Assembly: GCA_039707655.1 (NCBI GenBank)
Contig: CM077676.1
Coordinates: 429,451,379-429,515,378 of the forward strand
Reading direction: 5' to 3'
Length of the DNA: 64,000 nt
From: Elymus sibiricus
Lineage: Eukaryota; Streptophyta; Magnoliopsida; Poales; Poaceae
How positions within the stretch are numbered: the first letter of the stretch is position 1; each line of letters opens with the position of its first letter. The notes below the pieces were generated by a model that worked only from the letters and a program-made list of their open reading frames with translations, searched no databases and was not told the DNA's origin. Positions 8,136-19,646 of this stretch are shown here, piece after piece. Position numbers and translations under genes: made by a program.

Positions 8136-11100
8136 ATGGCTTCCATGAAGTACGATCTTCCCCTGCTGGACCGTGACACAAGATTTACCCTATGGCAAGT
8201 CAAGATGCGGGCGTTGTTGGCACAAGCCGACTATGATGATGCACTGGATAGTTTTGGGAAGAACCGAATTCAGAATTGGACAGATGAGGAGAAAAGAAGG
8301 GATCGTAAGGCTTTGTTACAAATTCAACTCCATTTGCATAATAATATTTTGCAGGAAGTTTTGAGCGAGAAAACTGTCGCTGCTCTATGGTTAAAGCTGG
8401 AAGGTATTTGCATGACAAAAGATCTTACCAGCAAGATGCATCTGAAGCAAAAATTATTCCTGCACAGGTTACCCGAGGGAGGTAATGTTTTGAATCATAT
8501 TTCAGAATTTAAAGAGATCATATCCGATCTAGCTGCAATGGATGTTAAGTATGAAAAGGAAGATACTGCTTTAATGTTACTTTGTTCACTGCCAAGTTCT
8601 TATACCAATTTTAGAGACACCATATTATACAGTCGTGATACTCTCACACTTAATGAAGTTTCTGAAGCTTTGAACTCTAAGGAGAAGATGAAATTAATGA
8701 TGCCTCATGATGGTTCAAGTTCATCCCAAGCCGAGGGATTATCTGTTCGTGGCAGGACAAAGGAAAATAACTCGCATAATGGAAACAGGGGCAAAAGTAA
8801 AAACGGCTACAGGGGCCGGTCGCAATCCAGAGACAAGAAACAGTATTGCAGGTATTGCAAGAGAGACGGGCATGACATCTCAGAGTGTTTCAAGTTGCAG
8901 AACAAAGAAAAGAGGAAAGGTAACAAACAAGGTGAAAATTCTGCTTATGTTGCTCGTGATGATAGTTCCGATGATGCTCTTGTTGTTATTACTGGATGTG
9001 CTGAGACCAATGATGAGTGGGTACTTGACACTGCATGTACTTTTCATATGTGCCCGCATAGAGATTGGTTTACTACTATTGATTCTACTACTGCTGCTGG
9101 TTTCGTTTTGGGTTTTGATAATTCACCATGCAAGATTGAAGGCATAGGCTCCATTCGAATCAAGATGTTTGATGGCACAATCAGAAATTTGACAGATGTT
9201 TGGTATATTCCGAAGATGAAAAGAAATCTTATCTCTGTGAGTGCCCTTGATGCAAAGGGGTACAAGTATTCAGGTGGAGATAGCGTTTTGAAAATCACCA
9301 AAGGTTCTCTTATTGTGATGAAAGGTGACTTAAGTTCGACCAATGGTCTTTATTACCTTCGAGGTTCTACCATTTCAGGTAACGCTACTCCAGTTATTTT
9401 AAAGAATTCTGATTGTGATGCTGCTAACCTTTGGCATATGCGTCTTGAACATATGAGTGAACTTGGTTTGGCAGAGTTAAATAAGAGAGGTCTTCTTGAT
9501 GGATATGAAACTGGAAAATTGAATTTTTGTGAGCATTGTATCTTCGGCAAGCACAAGAGGGTGAAGTTCAACACTTCGACTCATACAACTGAAGGTATTC
9601 TTGATTATGTGCATTCTGATTTATGGGGACCATCTCGCAGAAAGTCATTAGGTGGTACTAGTTACATGCTGACTATTATTGATGATTATTCGAGAAAAGT
9701 TTGGCCTTATTTCTTAAAGCATAAATATCAAACATTCTCAGCATTTAAGGAGTGGAAGATTATGATTGAAAGACAAACTGAAAAGAAGGTAAAAATACTT
9801 CGCACTGATAATGGTATGGAATTCTGTTCTAAGCAATTTGAGAATTATTGCAAGTCTGAAGGGATTGTCAGACATTACACCGTTCCTTATACTTCTCAAC
9901 AAAACGGTGTTGCTGAGCATATGAACATGACCATTATTTCCAGAGCACGTTGCATGTTGTCCAATGCAGGTTTGCATAGGCGTTTTTGGGCTGAGGCCGC
10001 TTCCACTGCTTGTTATCTCATTAACCGTTCACCATCTATTGCTCTTAATAAGAAAACTCCAATTGAGATATGGTCTGGTTCACGTGCTGATTATTCACAG
10101 TTGAGAGTTTTTGGTTGCACTGCTTATGCTCATGTTGATAATGGAAAGTTGGAGCCTAGGGCTGTTAAGTGCATCTTTCTTGGTTATAAATCTGGTGTTA
10201 AAGGTTTTAAATTGTGGAATCCTGAAACCCAGAAGGTTGTTATTAGCAGAAATGTTATCTTTAATGAATCTGCTATGTTACATGATGTTCCATCTACTAA
10301 TGTTCCTGGTGAGAGTGAACAACAGCCTACTGTTCAGGAGCCTATTGTTCAAGTGGAGCATGTTATTGATTCAGGTGATACATCTGGTAAGGAAACTGTT
10401 GATGCACATGATGAACCCGTCGTTGATGATGAACATGTCACTCCCACTCCAAATCAGCCTATTGTTTCACCTGGTTGGAATCTCGCACGTGACAGAGTTA
10501 GGTGGGGTATTAATAAACCTGAAAGGTTAATTGAAGAGTGCAATATTGTTTCTTTTGCTTTATCTGTTGCAGAAGAAATTGAAGGTAATGCTGAGCCTTC
10601 TTCATATTCCGAGGCTATTATTTCTGGTGATAGTAATAAGTGGATGACCACTATGCATGATGAGATGGAATCACTTGAAAAGAATGGCACTTGGGATTTA
10701 GTAAGATTACCTAGAAAGAAGAAACCTATTCGTTGCAAGTGGGTTTTCAAAAGAAAAGAAGGTGTTTCTCCTAATGATGAGACAAGATATAAAGCAAGGT
10801 TAGTTGCTAAAGGTTATAGCCAGATTCCAGGTATTGACTATAATGAAGTTTTTTCTCCTGTTGTGAAGCATAGCTCTATTCGCACTTTACTCAGTATTGT
10901 TGCCATGCATGATTTTGAGCTTGAACAATTAGATGTTAAAACTCCATTCTTTCATGGAGAATTAGAAGAAGATATTTATATGGAACAACCTGAAGGTTTT
11001 GTTATTTCTGAAAAAGAAAAGCTTGTCTGTAAGTTAAAGAAATCTCTTTATGGATTGAAGCAATCTCCTAGATAGTGGTACAAGAGATTTGACACTTTTA

Positions 11101-13399
11101 TGCCCTCTCAAGGTTTCAAAAGGTCTAATTATGATAGTTGTGTTTATTTGAAAACTGGCAATGGTTCAACTATTTATTAGCTCCTTTATGTTGATGATAT
11201 GCTAATTGCTGCAAAGAGTATGTCAGAGATTAATGAACTAAAGAAGCAATTGAGTAATGAATTTGAGATGAAGAATTTGGGTGCAGCAAAGAAAATACTT
11301 GGCATGGAAATATCCAGAGATAGACCGTCTGGAAAAGTATATCTAAGTCAGAAGGGATATATTGATAAAGTTCTTCGTCGTTTTAATATCCATAATGCCA
11401 AGCCGGTGAGTACACCGTTAGCTGCACACTTCAAATTATCATCAGCTTTATGTCCTAAGTCAGATGCAGATATTGAGTACATGTCTAGAGTTCCCTATTC
11501 GAGTGCAGTTGGTTCACTTATGTATGTCATGGTTTGTTCTCGTCCTGATTTATCATATGCATTGAGTGTTGTCAGTAGATACATGGCTAATCCTGGAAAA
11601 GAGCATTGGAAAGCAGTTCAGTGGATTTTCAGATACCTACGAGTAGGGCTGGGCGTTCGGTTAATATGGTTATTACGGTTCGGTTTATTCGGTTTATTAT
11701 AATTTCGGTTTTGGAGAAATGGCAACCGAAATAATCACACAGAAATTAGCCACCGAACCATATTAACCAAAATATATCGGTTCGGTTTATTCGGTTAACC
11801 GAAAAACCGAAGTACATGGACCAATGCAAATAATATGAGCTAGCAACCTTAATAGAAAATATGATAGTCAAAATGTCACATCATTGGCTGTAATGAAAGA
11901 CACAACTTTGATAGTGAACAAAGTCTCACGTATGGACATATAACAAATAGTCTCAGTTATGTAGCAGCAAAAGCAACTAGCATAATCTTATTGTCTCACA
12001 CACAAGTGGAGGGAAATCAAACAAAAGGCTATCAAATAGCTGACTGGTGACAGAAACGTGAATAAATGGGACTTCATCACAGGAACAAGGCTTCAAGATC
12101 TCAGATCTGCAGTACTACTTCCATGGCTTCATACGGCAACCTTGCCGGAAACAAACATCTGAGGATTTTGTACAATAATTTTGTTAGCACACCTCAGTAG
12201 CAAGTAGCAACTGCATGAAAAAGATGTATATTTTTTAACCTGATAAGCTGTAACTACTAGGGAATTTGATAAGTATTATATATGTTTGTTTTAGACTGCT
12301 AGATCGATTCACCCCAGAAGCTATACACGTACAAGTGCAAGCTAGCCTAAGGAAGCTAGCACACAGGCATCTTGATTGATTTTCCAGCCGCCATACGTCG
12401 CGTCTAGCCGGTACGTACTCACGTATCTAGCGGCGTCTTGGCTTATGTCTAATAATATATGGATCAGAATAAGCACATGCACTAAACCATAGACTAATAA
12501 ATAATTTGTTCCATTATGCACGCACACTGCACATGTACACAAGAAGATCCATGGATAGAAATCATATAAATACTTGCTGATACACTAGCTCATGACAACC
12601 GTTCCATGCAAAACAATACTAAAATATTCCTAGTAGTAGTAGATCAAACTCACAGGTCTTAGCCAGTCACGTATGGGTACAGGCGTACAGCCATCGTAAA
12701 TAATTACGGTTTCATCGGTGATTTCGGTTTGTGGCCGCACGAAACCGAAGCTGCACCGAACACCGAATAGCAAATGAAACTGCCACCGAACCGAAAAACC
12801 ATACACCGAATAAACACACAAATCGGTTAAATCGGTTCGGTTCGGTTTGGTTTTTCGGTTTTCGGTGTGACTGTGCCCACCCCTACCTACGAGGTACTTC
12901 TAATGCTTATTTACAGTTTGGGAAAACTAGAGATAGACTTGTTGGTTTTGTTGGTTCTGATTTTGCTGGTGATTTGGATAAGAGAAGATCACTCACAGGT
13001 TATATTTTCACCATTGGTGGTTGTGCTGTGAGTTGAAGAGCAACTTTGCAGTCTATTGTGGCATGTTCCACTACTGATGCCGAGTATATGGCTATTTCTG
13101 AGGCATGCAAAGAAGCTATCTGGTTGAGAGGTTTGTATGATGAGCTTTGTGGAGATTCATCTTGCCCTACCATATTTTCTGACAGTCAAAGTGACATATG
13201 TCTTACAAAGAATCCAATGTACCATGAGAGAACAAAGCACATTGATGTCAGATTTCACTATACTCGAGATGTTATTGCTGAAGGCGATTTGAAGGTATGC
13301 AAGATAAGTACGCATGATAATCCTGCTGATATGATGACAAAGCCAGTTCCTACCAATAAGTTTGAGCTTTGCTCAGCCTTAGTTGGTATTTCTCACTAG
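8136..13399 (+). pseudogene. Copia Gag-Pol polyprotein, broken
   Basis: The likely start is the ATG at 8136 (MASMKYDLPLLD); the frame is open further upstream but without family similarity. Domains in order: Gag with LTR-copia Gag helices; a CCHC zinc knuckle CRYCKRDGHDISEC (near 8848-8889); protease with WVLDTAC in place of the usual D-T/S-G triad (near 9019); an integrase zinc region and core with HSDLWGP, RTDNGMEF and SQQNGVAEH; reverse transcriptase from KWVFKRKEG with LLYVDDML (near 11185); and RNase H with DAEYMAISEACKEAIWLRG. Breaks: TAG at 11073-11075, TAG near 11177, the hAT insertion at 11644-12885, and TGA at 13034-13036. Each stop sits inside a conserved stretch whose frame continues afterwards. 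Confidence 0.9.
11644..12885. mobile_element. Non-autonomous hAT element nested in the copia pol gene
   Basis: Terminal inverted repeats are TAGGGCTGGGC on the left and GCCCACCCCTA on the right. Both flanks carry the perfect 8-bp duplication CCTACGAG (11636-11643 and 12886-12893), the length expected for hAT. Subterminal regions are packed with TTCGGTT and AACCGAA words in both orientations. The 1242-bp interior has no transposase. Removing it restores the pol frame across the site. Confidence 0.92.
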
Positions 13400-13495
13400 T
13401 CCTATGGACTTTGACGCACAAGATGTTTTTGCTGATTTGGATGGAGTTATTTACTTTCTTCGACTACTGGAGGGAATTTGGCTCAAGGTGGAGAT

Positions 13496-13821
13496 TGTTA
13501 AATTATGATCCAAATTCTAGTACCGTATTGGACTAGACGTAGTACAAACGGTGTGGGCCTTTGCGTTGGTACCGACGCGTACGAGTACAACTCGTTTACT
13601 TGTCCTCCAAGGACTCTTATGTATTGCCCTCATATATACCCCATGTAGTCGCACCTAAAGACGGTATGTCGTCTCGTGCTTGTAATACTCCTCCATCATA
13701 GTGATTGCGCCTTCGTGCGTCCGTGGTTTTCTCCCGCAAGGGTTTCCACGTAAAAATCGGTGTGCTCTCGTGTCTCGTTTATTCTCGTTTTATCTAACAT
13801 CCTTCTCGTTTTATCTAACAA
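13496..13821 (+). repeat. 3' LTR of the copia element
   Basis: It matches 7359-7662. The last part, TTCTCGTTTTATCTAACA, is repeated once more (13803-13820), which lengthens this LTR relative to the 5' copy. Confidence 0.85.
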
Positions 13822-14909
13822 TCCCGCGCTTCGACCAAGAGGGTCGGGAAGCTCTGCATCAAATGGAGGTACTCACTAGACGTAGCGACCATCTTGAAAT
13901 TTTCACCATCGGCGAGGAAATCTAAGCACCGTGCCTTGAGTTTGGGGCAGACGTGGCCCTCCGCGAGCTCCAACATTGAGACCACACTGTCTACGGTGAT
14001 ACCGTGGCCGCATAGCTTGTCCTCACAGATCATCTTCAGCCCCTCCACCCCATACCTATCAGCGGCTACAAGTAGATGCTGGTACTGTGCCATGGTGGAC
14101 GCCAAATCAGCGGCTACAAGCAGATACCTATCAACATGGCGACTATCATCATTTTCGCCAGCATCAGGCAGCGAACCATGATACATGTAATGAAGCAAAG
14201 ATCGGAAGGTGGAGGCCTCCATGTCTTGGATGGTGATCGACGTCATCTTACTTTCAGCCATCGGGCCGTAGAGCTCCGCTCGAAGGACTGGCGATCGGGC
14301 CGCAAGCACCAACCGATGTGCATTGAAGCTCTCCCCGCCGACGTCAAAGGAAACATCGGTGAGGTCTTGTTTACCAAGCATCATGGCCAGATCATGACCC
14401 AGACCCGGCGATGAAGCCGGAGGTGTCTAGTTTTTCTCCCAGATGATGTCAACGGAGCATAGCACCACGAAGTAGTCGTCCACCACACAGTTGGCCTTGA
14501 GATCATCCCTCTCTACCAGCAGGATGTAACTAGCTCCTTTTCCCGTGAACTCAGGGATAGGCGCGCTGTTGAATCCCACTGTCCGCACGGAAGGAGCCGG
14601 TGAGCCGGTTTTGTCGAGTAAAACCATGTGGGTAGACATCTTGGCAGCGCTTTCTATGACAGGGTACTTAGCCGACACATTGAGAACCAGGTTGATGCCG
14701 CTTCCGTGAGAAAACGCAACGCACTTGCATCCAGCAACGACGGTCGTAGCCAACAGAGGGCCAACCTCGGGCGGCACGAATCTTACCCGGAAAAGGAAGC
14801 GGTGGCTGTTTCTTCTGGGGACTATTTGGCAGTCGGATGGCCCGCCTTTGGCCATGATTGAGTTCGACCGGGAACCAGCAGCTGTGGGCGACCGGCGGCG
14901 AGCGAACAT
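13822..14909 (-). pseudogene. MATH-BTB (BPM-like) gene body, disrupted
   Basis: MATH-BTB proteins are substrate adaptors of CUL3 ubiquitin ligases and are greatly expanded in grasses. On the minus strand, 14909-14427 encodes a diverged second half of a MATH domain (FLFRVRFVPPE, then MVLLDKTG, then VERDDLKANCVVDDYFVV). A TAG stop at 14427-14429 interrupts the linker, but the frame continues as TPPASSPGLGHDLAMMLG into a well-kept BTB domain (DLTDVSFDVGGESFNAHR, VLAARSPVLRAELYG) and the BACK-like helices (YGVEGLKMICEDKL, VVSMLELAEGHVCPKLKARC). The first half of the MATH domain and the true start are not identifiable upstream of 14909. The 3' end is cut by the copia insertion and continues at 7287-7358. 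The early stop, the lost N terminus and the insertion together make it a pseudogene. Confidence 0.85.
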
Positions 14910-15037
14910 ATAATATGTTGGAAACTAGGGATCTGTCCCCGTGGCGGCCGCCGCTCCGTAACGAAGGCGTACCAAGCGAGATTGCAGTGCCGCTAGGGTT
15001 GGGACTCGGTACTTTTTCCTTCTTCGTTTTTTTTCTC

Positions 15038-15085
15038 CTTTTTCTTATGCAGTTTTTTTTTTTTGAGGATCTTTTCTTATACAGT
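15038..15085 (-). repeat. Micro-insertion T-run-GAGGAT with about 15-bp flanking repeats
   Basis: CTTTTTCTTATGCAGT (15038-15053) and CTTTTCTTATACAGT (15071-15085) flank a T run ending in GAGGAT (15054-15070). Confidence 0.5.
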
Positions 15086-15442
15086 ACAGTATATAAGAGT
15101 TGTACCCGGAAACGGACCGCAAGAATTGGATTTGTACGGATTCTTGTTTCTTAGTAGGAAAAGATGGTGACTTGAACTTGAGCTGTAGTTTTCGCTATTG
15201 TGTCATGTAAAATCTTCGAAAATGTTATTGAGCTGGCGTTCCCTGGAACGTTTCACGCGCGAAGCGACAACAACTGTCCGATATGCGGCGAACGAATACG
15301 GACAGTTGGAGATGACGTGTTGTTCGATGGGCAACTGTTCGCTCAGATCGTCTTTAGCGCGACATATTCCTAGCCTTTCATTTCAAATCGCCTGCCGGCC
15401 CTATATGACCTCATCTTTCACTCCAATCTCCCTTTTTTTAGC

Positions 15443-15491
15443 AACTTCACTCACATCTTTTTATTTTTTGAGAAAAACTTCACTCACATCT
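15443..15491 (-). repeat. Micro-insertion TTTTATTTTTTGAGAAA with 16-bp flanking repeats
   Basis: AACTTCACTCACATCT at 15443-15458 is repeated exactly at 15476-15491 around 17 nt of T-rich sequence that ends in GAGAAA. Confidence 0.6.
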
Positions 15492-15529
15492 CCTAAATCA
15501 CTAAGCTACAGGGGTTAAAACTCCCTCGT

Positions 15530-17100
15530 TCAATTGAGGCCAGCGACTGCGGATGGATGCCTCGATTTTTCATAAATGGGCCGGCACAGGCGCGCAGGAG
15601 GTCATGACCTCGTTTGTTTTTGTTTTTTTTTTCACGTTTTTTGTTTTCTTTTTTTACTTTTGTTTATAACTCCAAATATTCTATATAAATATATTACAAA
15701 AAACACTTTACATAAAAACATTTATAAAATGTTAGTCAAGTATTTTAAAAATGTTAAATGTGTATAAAGAAAATATTTCTCATGTATACAAAAAATATAC
15801 AATATGTGTTGAAAAAGTAGATCATTATTTAAAAAATGTTAATCAAGCATTTGAAAAATGTTAACAATTATTTGAATAATGTTAATCAAGCATTTAAAAA
15901 TGTTAAATGTGTATTAAAAAAATGTCAAACTTGTATTTGAATTTTTTTTAATCAAGCTTTCGAAAATGTTAAATTATGTAAATAAAAAGTTGTTGACCAT
16001 GTATTCAAAATATGTTAATCTTGTATCTGAAATATATTAATAAAGCATTTGAAAAATATTTAAAATGTGTATAGAAAAAATGTTGACCATGTATTCAAAG
16101 AATGTTAACCAAGCATTTGAAAAATGTTAAATGTGTAAAAAAAAAATGTTTCTTGTGTATATGAAAAAAATGTATACAAACAATATAGAATGTGTGTGAA
16201 AAAAGTAAATCAGGTATTTAGAAAATTTTAATCAAGCATTTAAAAAATGTTAAACAAGTATTTGAAAAATGTTAAATGTTAACCACGTATTAAAAGAATG
16301 TAGTCTTGTATTTGAAACATTTTAATCAAGCATTTGAAAATGTTAAAATGTGTATATAAAAAAATGTTGACCATGTATGAAAAAATTATGTATTAATCTT
16401 GTATTTGAATTTTTTTAATTAAGAAGTTGAAAAATGTTAAAAATGTGTATAGTAAAAATGTTCACCATGTAGTAAAAATGTTAAAATTGTATTTGAAAAA
16501 TGATAAACGTCTATTAGAAAAATATTCTTGATGTATATGAAAAATGTTGAATGAAAACAAAAATAAACAAATAAAAAAAATCAAATAAGAAACCAACGAA
16601 ACAAAAGAAAAAAGGAAACATAAAAGAAAACCAAAGAAACAAGTGCAAAAAGAATGGAAAATGGAAAAAGAATCAAAATAGAACCAAAGAAGGAAAAAAA
16701 ATAAAACCATTGAAAACAGAATGAAAAGAAAAAACAGTGAAAACCGAGATGGAAAAAATGAACCAAAAAAATCATAGGAAAAAAGAAAGAAAAGAAAAAA
16801 ATACCTGTGAAAACCAAGAAAAAACATAGAAAACCAGTGAAAAACAAAAAAAACTGAAGAAATCCTTGAGAAACAAAGAAAAGTGAAAAAAATGAAAGAA
16901 AAAGAAAAACAAACAAAATAGAAAAAATCCGGACGAGAACCAGCGAGCGACACATGACCGGGCGAGCAAACAAGAAAGAGCGAACGAAAAGCAGCAAACG
17001 GGCCAGCCCAGAAACAGCAAAGTAAAAACGACCTCCAGCGAGGCGAGAGCTATTCTCCCTATAAGCGAGATATAGCTCTCGCGGTTGGTTCTTGTTCTTC
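15530..17100. mobile_element. AT-rich Mutator-like non-autonomous element (boundaries approximate)
   Basis: The ends are loosely complementary. GGGCCGGCACAGGCGC near 15578 pairs with the reverse complement of GGGCCAGCCCAG near 16999. T-rich sequence on the left is mirrored by A-rich sequence on the right, giving a fold-back shape. Such AT-rich elements are abundant in wheat and are usually classed as Mutator-like. No transposase or exact target duplication was found, so class and limits are tentative. Long ORFs rich in Phe and Ser on the minus strand come from the A-rich tract. Confidence 0.4.
15720..16545. repeat. Degenerate AT-rich quasi-tandem array
   Basis: Words such as ATCAAGCATTTGAAAAATGTT, AAATGTGTATA and TGACCATGTATT recur every 20-60 bp in varied order over about 800 bp. 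This looks like decayed tandem or slippage-generated sequence inside the element. Confidence 0.6.
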
Positions 17101-17371
17101 TAGTAATGTTACAGTCTGTTCTAGTTGGCCACAAAGAGCTTGTGGGCCAACTGGGCCACAATATATGGATCCCTGATTGAATTCTTTGCGTCTTTGGTCT
17201 TGCCCCGCGTTTGCTCCATGTTGCTCTCTCAAGCTCTTCCTTTACCCCCTCCTTTCCGGTCACACACAAAATCCATCCGTGAAATTTTCGTTATGTCAGC
17301 CTTGTTCAAGTTCTGGATCGCTATAACAGGACATGGATGTCAATGTATCATGAAGCGTCTCAACTCCTATA
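17101..17371. other. Intergenic DNA between the AT-rich element and the small LTR element
   Basis: No gene or element is recognised. AGCTTGTGGGCCAACTGGGCCACA near 17138 is a local imperfect palindrome only. Confidence 0.35.
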
Positions 17372-17540
17372 TGTTGAGTATAATGTTTATTTAGGAAACA
17401 TAGTATAGCGTAGGATTTATTCTATCTTGTCTTGTACTTCAAGATGATCATGTACTCCTCCATGTACTCCTATATATATGCTCACGAGGCTCAAGCAATA
17501 AAACAACGATTCCACCAAATCATCTATATCCCTTCTAACA
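17372..17540 (+). repeat. 5' LTR of the small LTR element
   Basis: It contains TATATATATGCTC near 17471 and the tail CAATAAAACAACGATTCC, which looks like a promoter plus polyadenylation region. It is paired with 18582-18740. Confidence 0.75.
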
Positions 17541-17969
17541 CGGTATCAGCCTAACCGATCCAAACCCTAGCCGCCGCCCGTCACTTCCGCTCCGCGCCGC
17601 CCCCGGGGCGGTCGATCTCCATGACTGCCGCCCGTACCTAGGGTTCGTCCGCCGGTCGTGTTGACCGGCTGCCCTAAAGAGTTTTTTTCCCGAGCCCTTG
17701 CTCCGGGTTTTTCTCTCTCGCCGTTCGTCTTGATCGATGTTTTCTTTTTGGTTTTCCGATCTAAAATCGGTTTGCGTCGTCCGCCGCCGCCGTCGACCCG
17801 CGCCTCTACTCCGACACCGGCCCGACCACCCGGCCTCTTGTCCGACTGGGCGGCCTCGCGCGACGCGGCGGCCTGTCACGGCCACCATCCGTGCATCTGC
17901 CCGCCCGTCGCTCTGCGCCGTGCGTCACCGCCCTATCCCCGAGTTCAGCGCGCCCCTCCACCGATCGAG

Positions 17970-18185
17970 CAACGGGCTGCCGCTGTGTCGCCCCGTCGGG
18001 CCGCAGCGCCGCCACCCCATGGTTCTCCCCGTGGCTGCACCGATCCGCGCCGCCGCTGCGTCGCCCCTTCAGGCCGTAGCGCCGCGGCACGTGATCCCCG
18101 CCGCCGCCCTGAGGCCGTCCCCGTGGTTGCACCATCCCGCGCGCTGCCGCTGCGTCGCCCCTTCGGGCCGTAGTGCCGCGGCCCG
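17970..18185 (+). repeat. Diverged internal repeats of the small LTR element
   Basis: Variants of CTGCGTCGCCCCTTCGGGCC followed by GYAGYGCCGC appear near 17980, 18055 and 18143, about 70-90 bp apart. They encode CRCVAPSGRSAA-like words in one frame but are open in several frames. This is probably DNA-level duplication. Confidence 0.45.
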
Positions 18186-18581
18186 CGGTCAACCGCCACC
18201 CCGAGGCCGTCCGCTCCAGGCCGTCCCCGACTAACTCGGCGCGCCACTACTTCGACACCACTGCGCCCATGACTAACTCGGCGCCTCCTTGCGCCCGCGG
18301 CTCCACGGCGACTTCCTCGACACCGGCCACCCTGACTGGACATCGACCACGTCGTTCTTCGCACGGCTACCTCGACCACGGCTCCACCACCCTACGCTCT
18401 CGGCTACCTCGACAACGGCACAAAGGGCTACCGCCTTGCTTGAGCAACCTCGTCGGTTTCCACTCTAGCCACGACTTCCGCGATGCATCGACCGTTACGA
18501 CTGTGGGGGTGTCCGTCGGCTTACCTTCGGATTCTTCTTCAGTCTCACTGTCTGCGTCGCTACCGTTGTGACTGCGGGGGA

Positions 18582-18740
18582 TGTTGAGTATACTGTTTAT
18601 TTATGAAACATATGATAGCGTAGGATTTATGCTACCTTGCCTTGTACTCCAAGATGACCATGTACTTCTATATATATATGCCCACGAGGCTCAAGCAATA
18701 AAACAACGATTCCACCAAATCATCCCTATCCCTTCTAACA
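18582..18740 (+). repeat. 3' LTR of the small LTR element
   Basis: It matches 17372-17540 apart from a short deletion in the part where the 5' LTR has a duplicated CATGTACTCC. Confidence 0.75.
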
Positions 18741-18741
18741 C

Positions 18742-18951
18742 TGTACACAGGAGCCCGTGGTGTATACATTGATATTACTGAGACTTGGGCCTCGTAAGTT
18801 TACAAAGGATTCGGTTCAGAGAACAACCGTGGAGAGATACATGGAAAGGATAGAGAGATAAAGAGATAAACAAGAAAATATCTCTAACCGCCCCTAGTCC
18901 TACACGTGATACACAAGACAGGCATACACGTGATACACAGTATTTCCAACA
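18742..18951 (-). mobile_element. Copia-type LTR remnant, minus orientation
   Basis: Read on the minus strand it starts TGTTGGAAATACTGTG and is preceded by AAGGGGGAG, a polypurine tract typical of a copia 3' LTR. The matching 5' LTR is not in the window, so this is a truncated copy. The small LTR element abuts its other end. Confidence 0.5.
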
Positions 18952-19646
18952 CTCCCCCTTAATCACAATGGTACTAAGTTGAGATTACGTCTGTGTACCG
19001 TGAGCGGTGGGTTGCTCACTTGTGTTCGTGTCATTTCATTACTCCCTGCCCAGACGTCTGGTCGTCGTGTGCCTTCTCGGCATGTGCCTGCTGGGTATGC
19101 CTTGTGTGCGGTAGGCGGGGGTGTTAGCTGACCGGGCCGTACTCCTTTTCTCTTCCTTATTAATTGAGCCGACCCTCGGGTGCCGCCTTCCTGTCTACCC
19201 GGCTGGTTGTTGACGTCGGCCCGTGTCCCGGCTCGGTGTACGCCAGGTTGACGTTGTGTTTGATGGGTGGGGGTGGATTAACATATGCTTTGTAGGTCCC
19301 ATAGGCAGTGGACCTCAGATAAGTAGTACGTTGGGTAACGTGTGTCCCTGGTCTACGCGAAGAACCCAAACAAACAGACAAACCCAATTTTCTTCTTTTT
19401 TCAAAACGGAGGAAAAAGATTTGAAGCAGAAGAGATTTGTCCAGTTAGTTTGCGGAAAATTGGGCGAAAACCATAGGAACCTTGGCCACAACCCGACAAG
19501 TAAAGCTGACTAATCCCAAACCATGAAACAACACGTTACTCCTACAAACCACTGGCATGAGAGTCTCAACATCACAAATGTGCCCCACAGACTAGTGCTA
19601 ACTTGAGAAAGAGACATAAGCACAGCCACAATGACAAGCCAAAACA
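18952..19646. other. Unassigned DNA next to the LTR remnant
   Basis: The first part may be internal sequence of the truncated copia copy. No domain is recognisable. Confidence 0.3.

Larger units (their letters stand above)
7359..13821 (+). mobile_element. Complete Ty1/copia LTR retrotransposon inserted in a MATH-BTB gene
   Basis: Two LTRs of about 304 bp begin TGTTAAATTATG (7359 and 13496) and end near TTTTATCTA(ACA). The 3' LTR has an extra partial duplication of its last ~20 bp. A primer-binding-like site (TGGTATACATAGCC, 7666-7679) follows the 5' LTR, and a purine tract (GGTGGAGAT) precedes the 3' LTR. Perfect TCCCG target duplications lie at 7354-7358 and 13822-13826. I count 13 differences between the LTRs over about 302 aligned bases (about 4%), mostly transitions, so the insertion is not recent. 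The gene order, integrase before reverse transcriptase, is that of copia. The element is disabled by three in-frame stops and a nested hAT insertion. Confidence 0.92.
14910..15529. other. Degenerate DNA upstream of the MATH-BTB pseudogene, with two micro-insertions
   Basis: No MATH start or other gene is recognised. A near-palindromic pair, AACTGTCCG with CGGACAGTT (15270-15307), could be an old MITE remnant. Two micro-insertions with direct repeats are listed separately. Confidence 0.4.
17372..18740 (+). mobile_element. Small non-autonomous LTR retrotransposon, 1.37 kb
   Basis: Two LTRs begin TGTTGAGTATA and end CTTCTAACA (17372-17540, 169 bp; 18582-18740, 159 bp). The first LTR is followed by CGGTATCAG, a copia-type primer-binding site. 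The second is preceded by the purine tract GCGGGGGA. The flanks are CTATA and CTGTA, a 5-bp target duplication with one change. The roughly 1-kb interior is very GC-rich and encodes no Gag or Pol domain, so it must be mobilised in trans. Confidence 0.75.

Noticed and set aside
16462..17269. Phe-rich minus-strand ORFs of 138-165 codons
   Set aside because: They arise from A-rich sequence of an AT-rich element. The composition (Phe, Ser, Leu only) is not that of a real protein.
17535..18571. Several overlapping Pro/Arg/Ala-rich ORFs inside the small LTR element
   Set aside because: They are open in many frames because of GC content, with no Gag or Pol motif. The region is the untranslated-type interior of a non-autonomous element.
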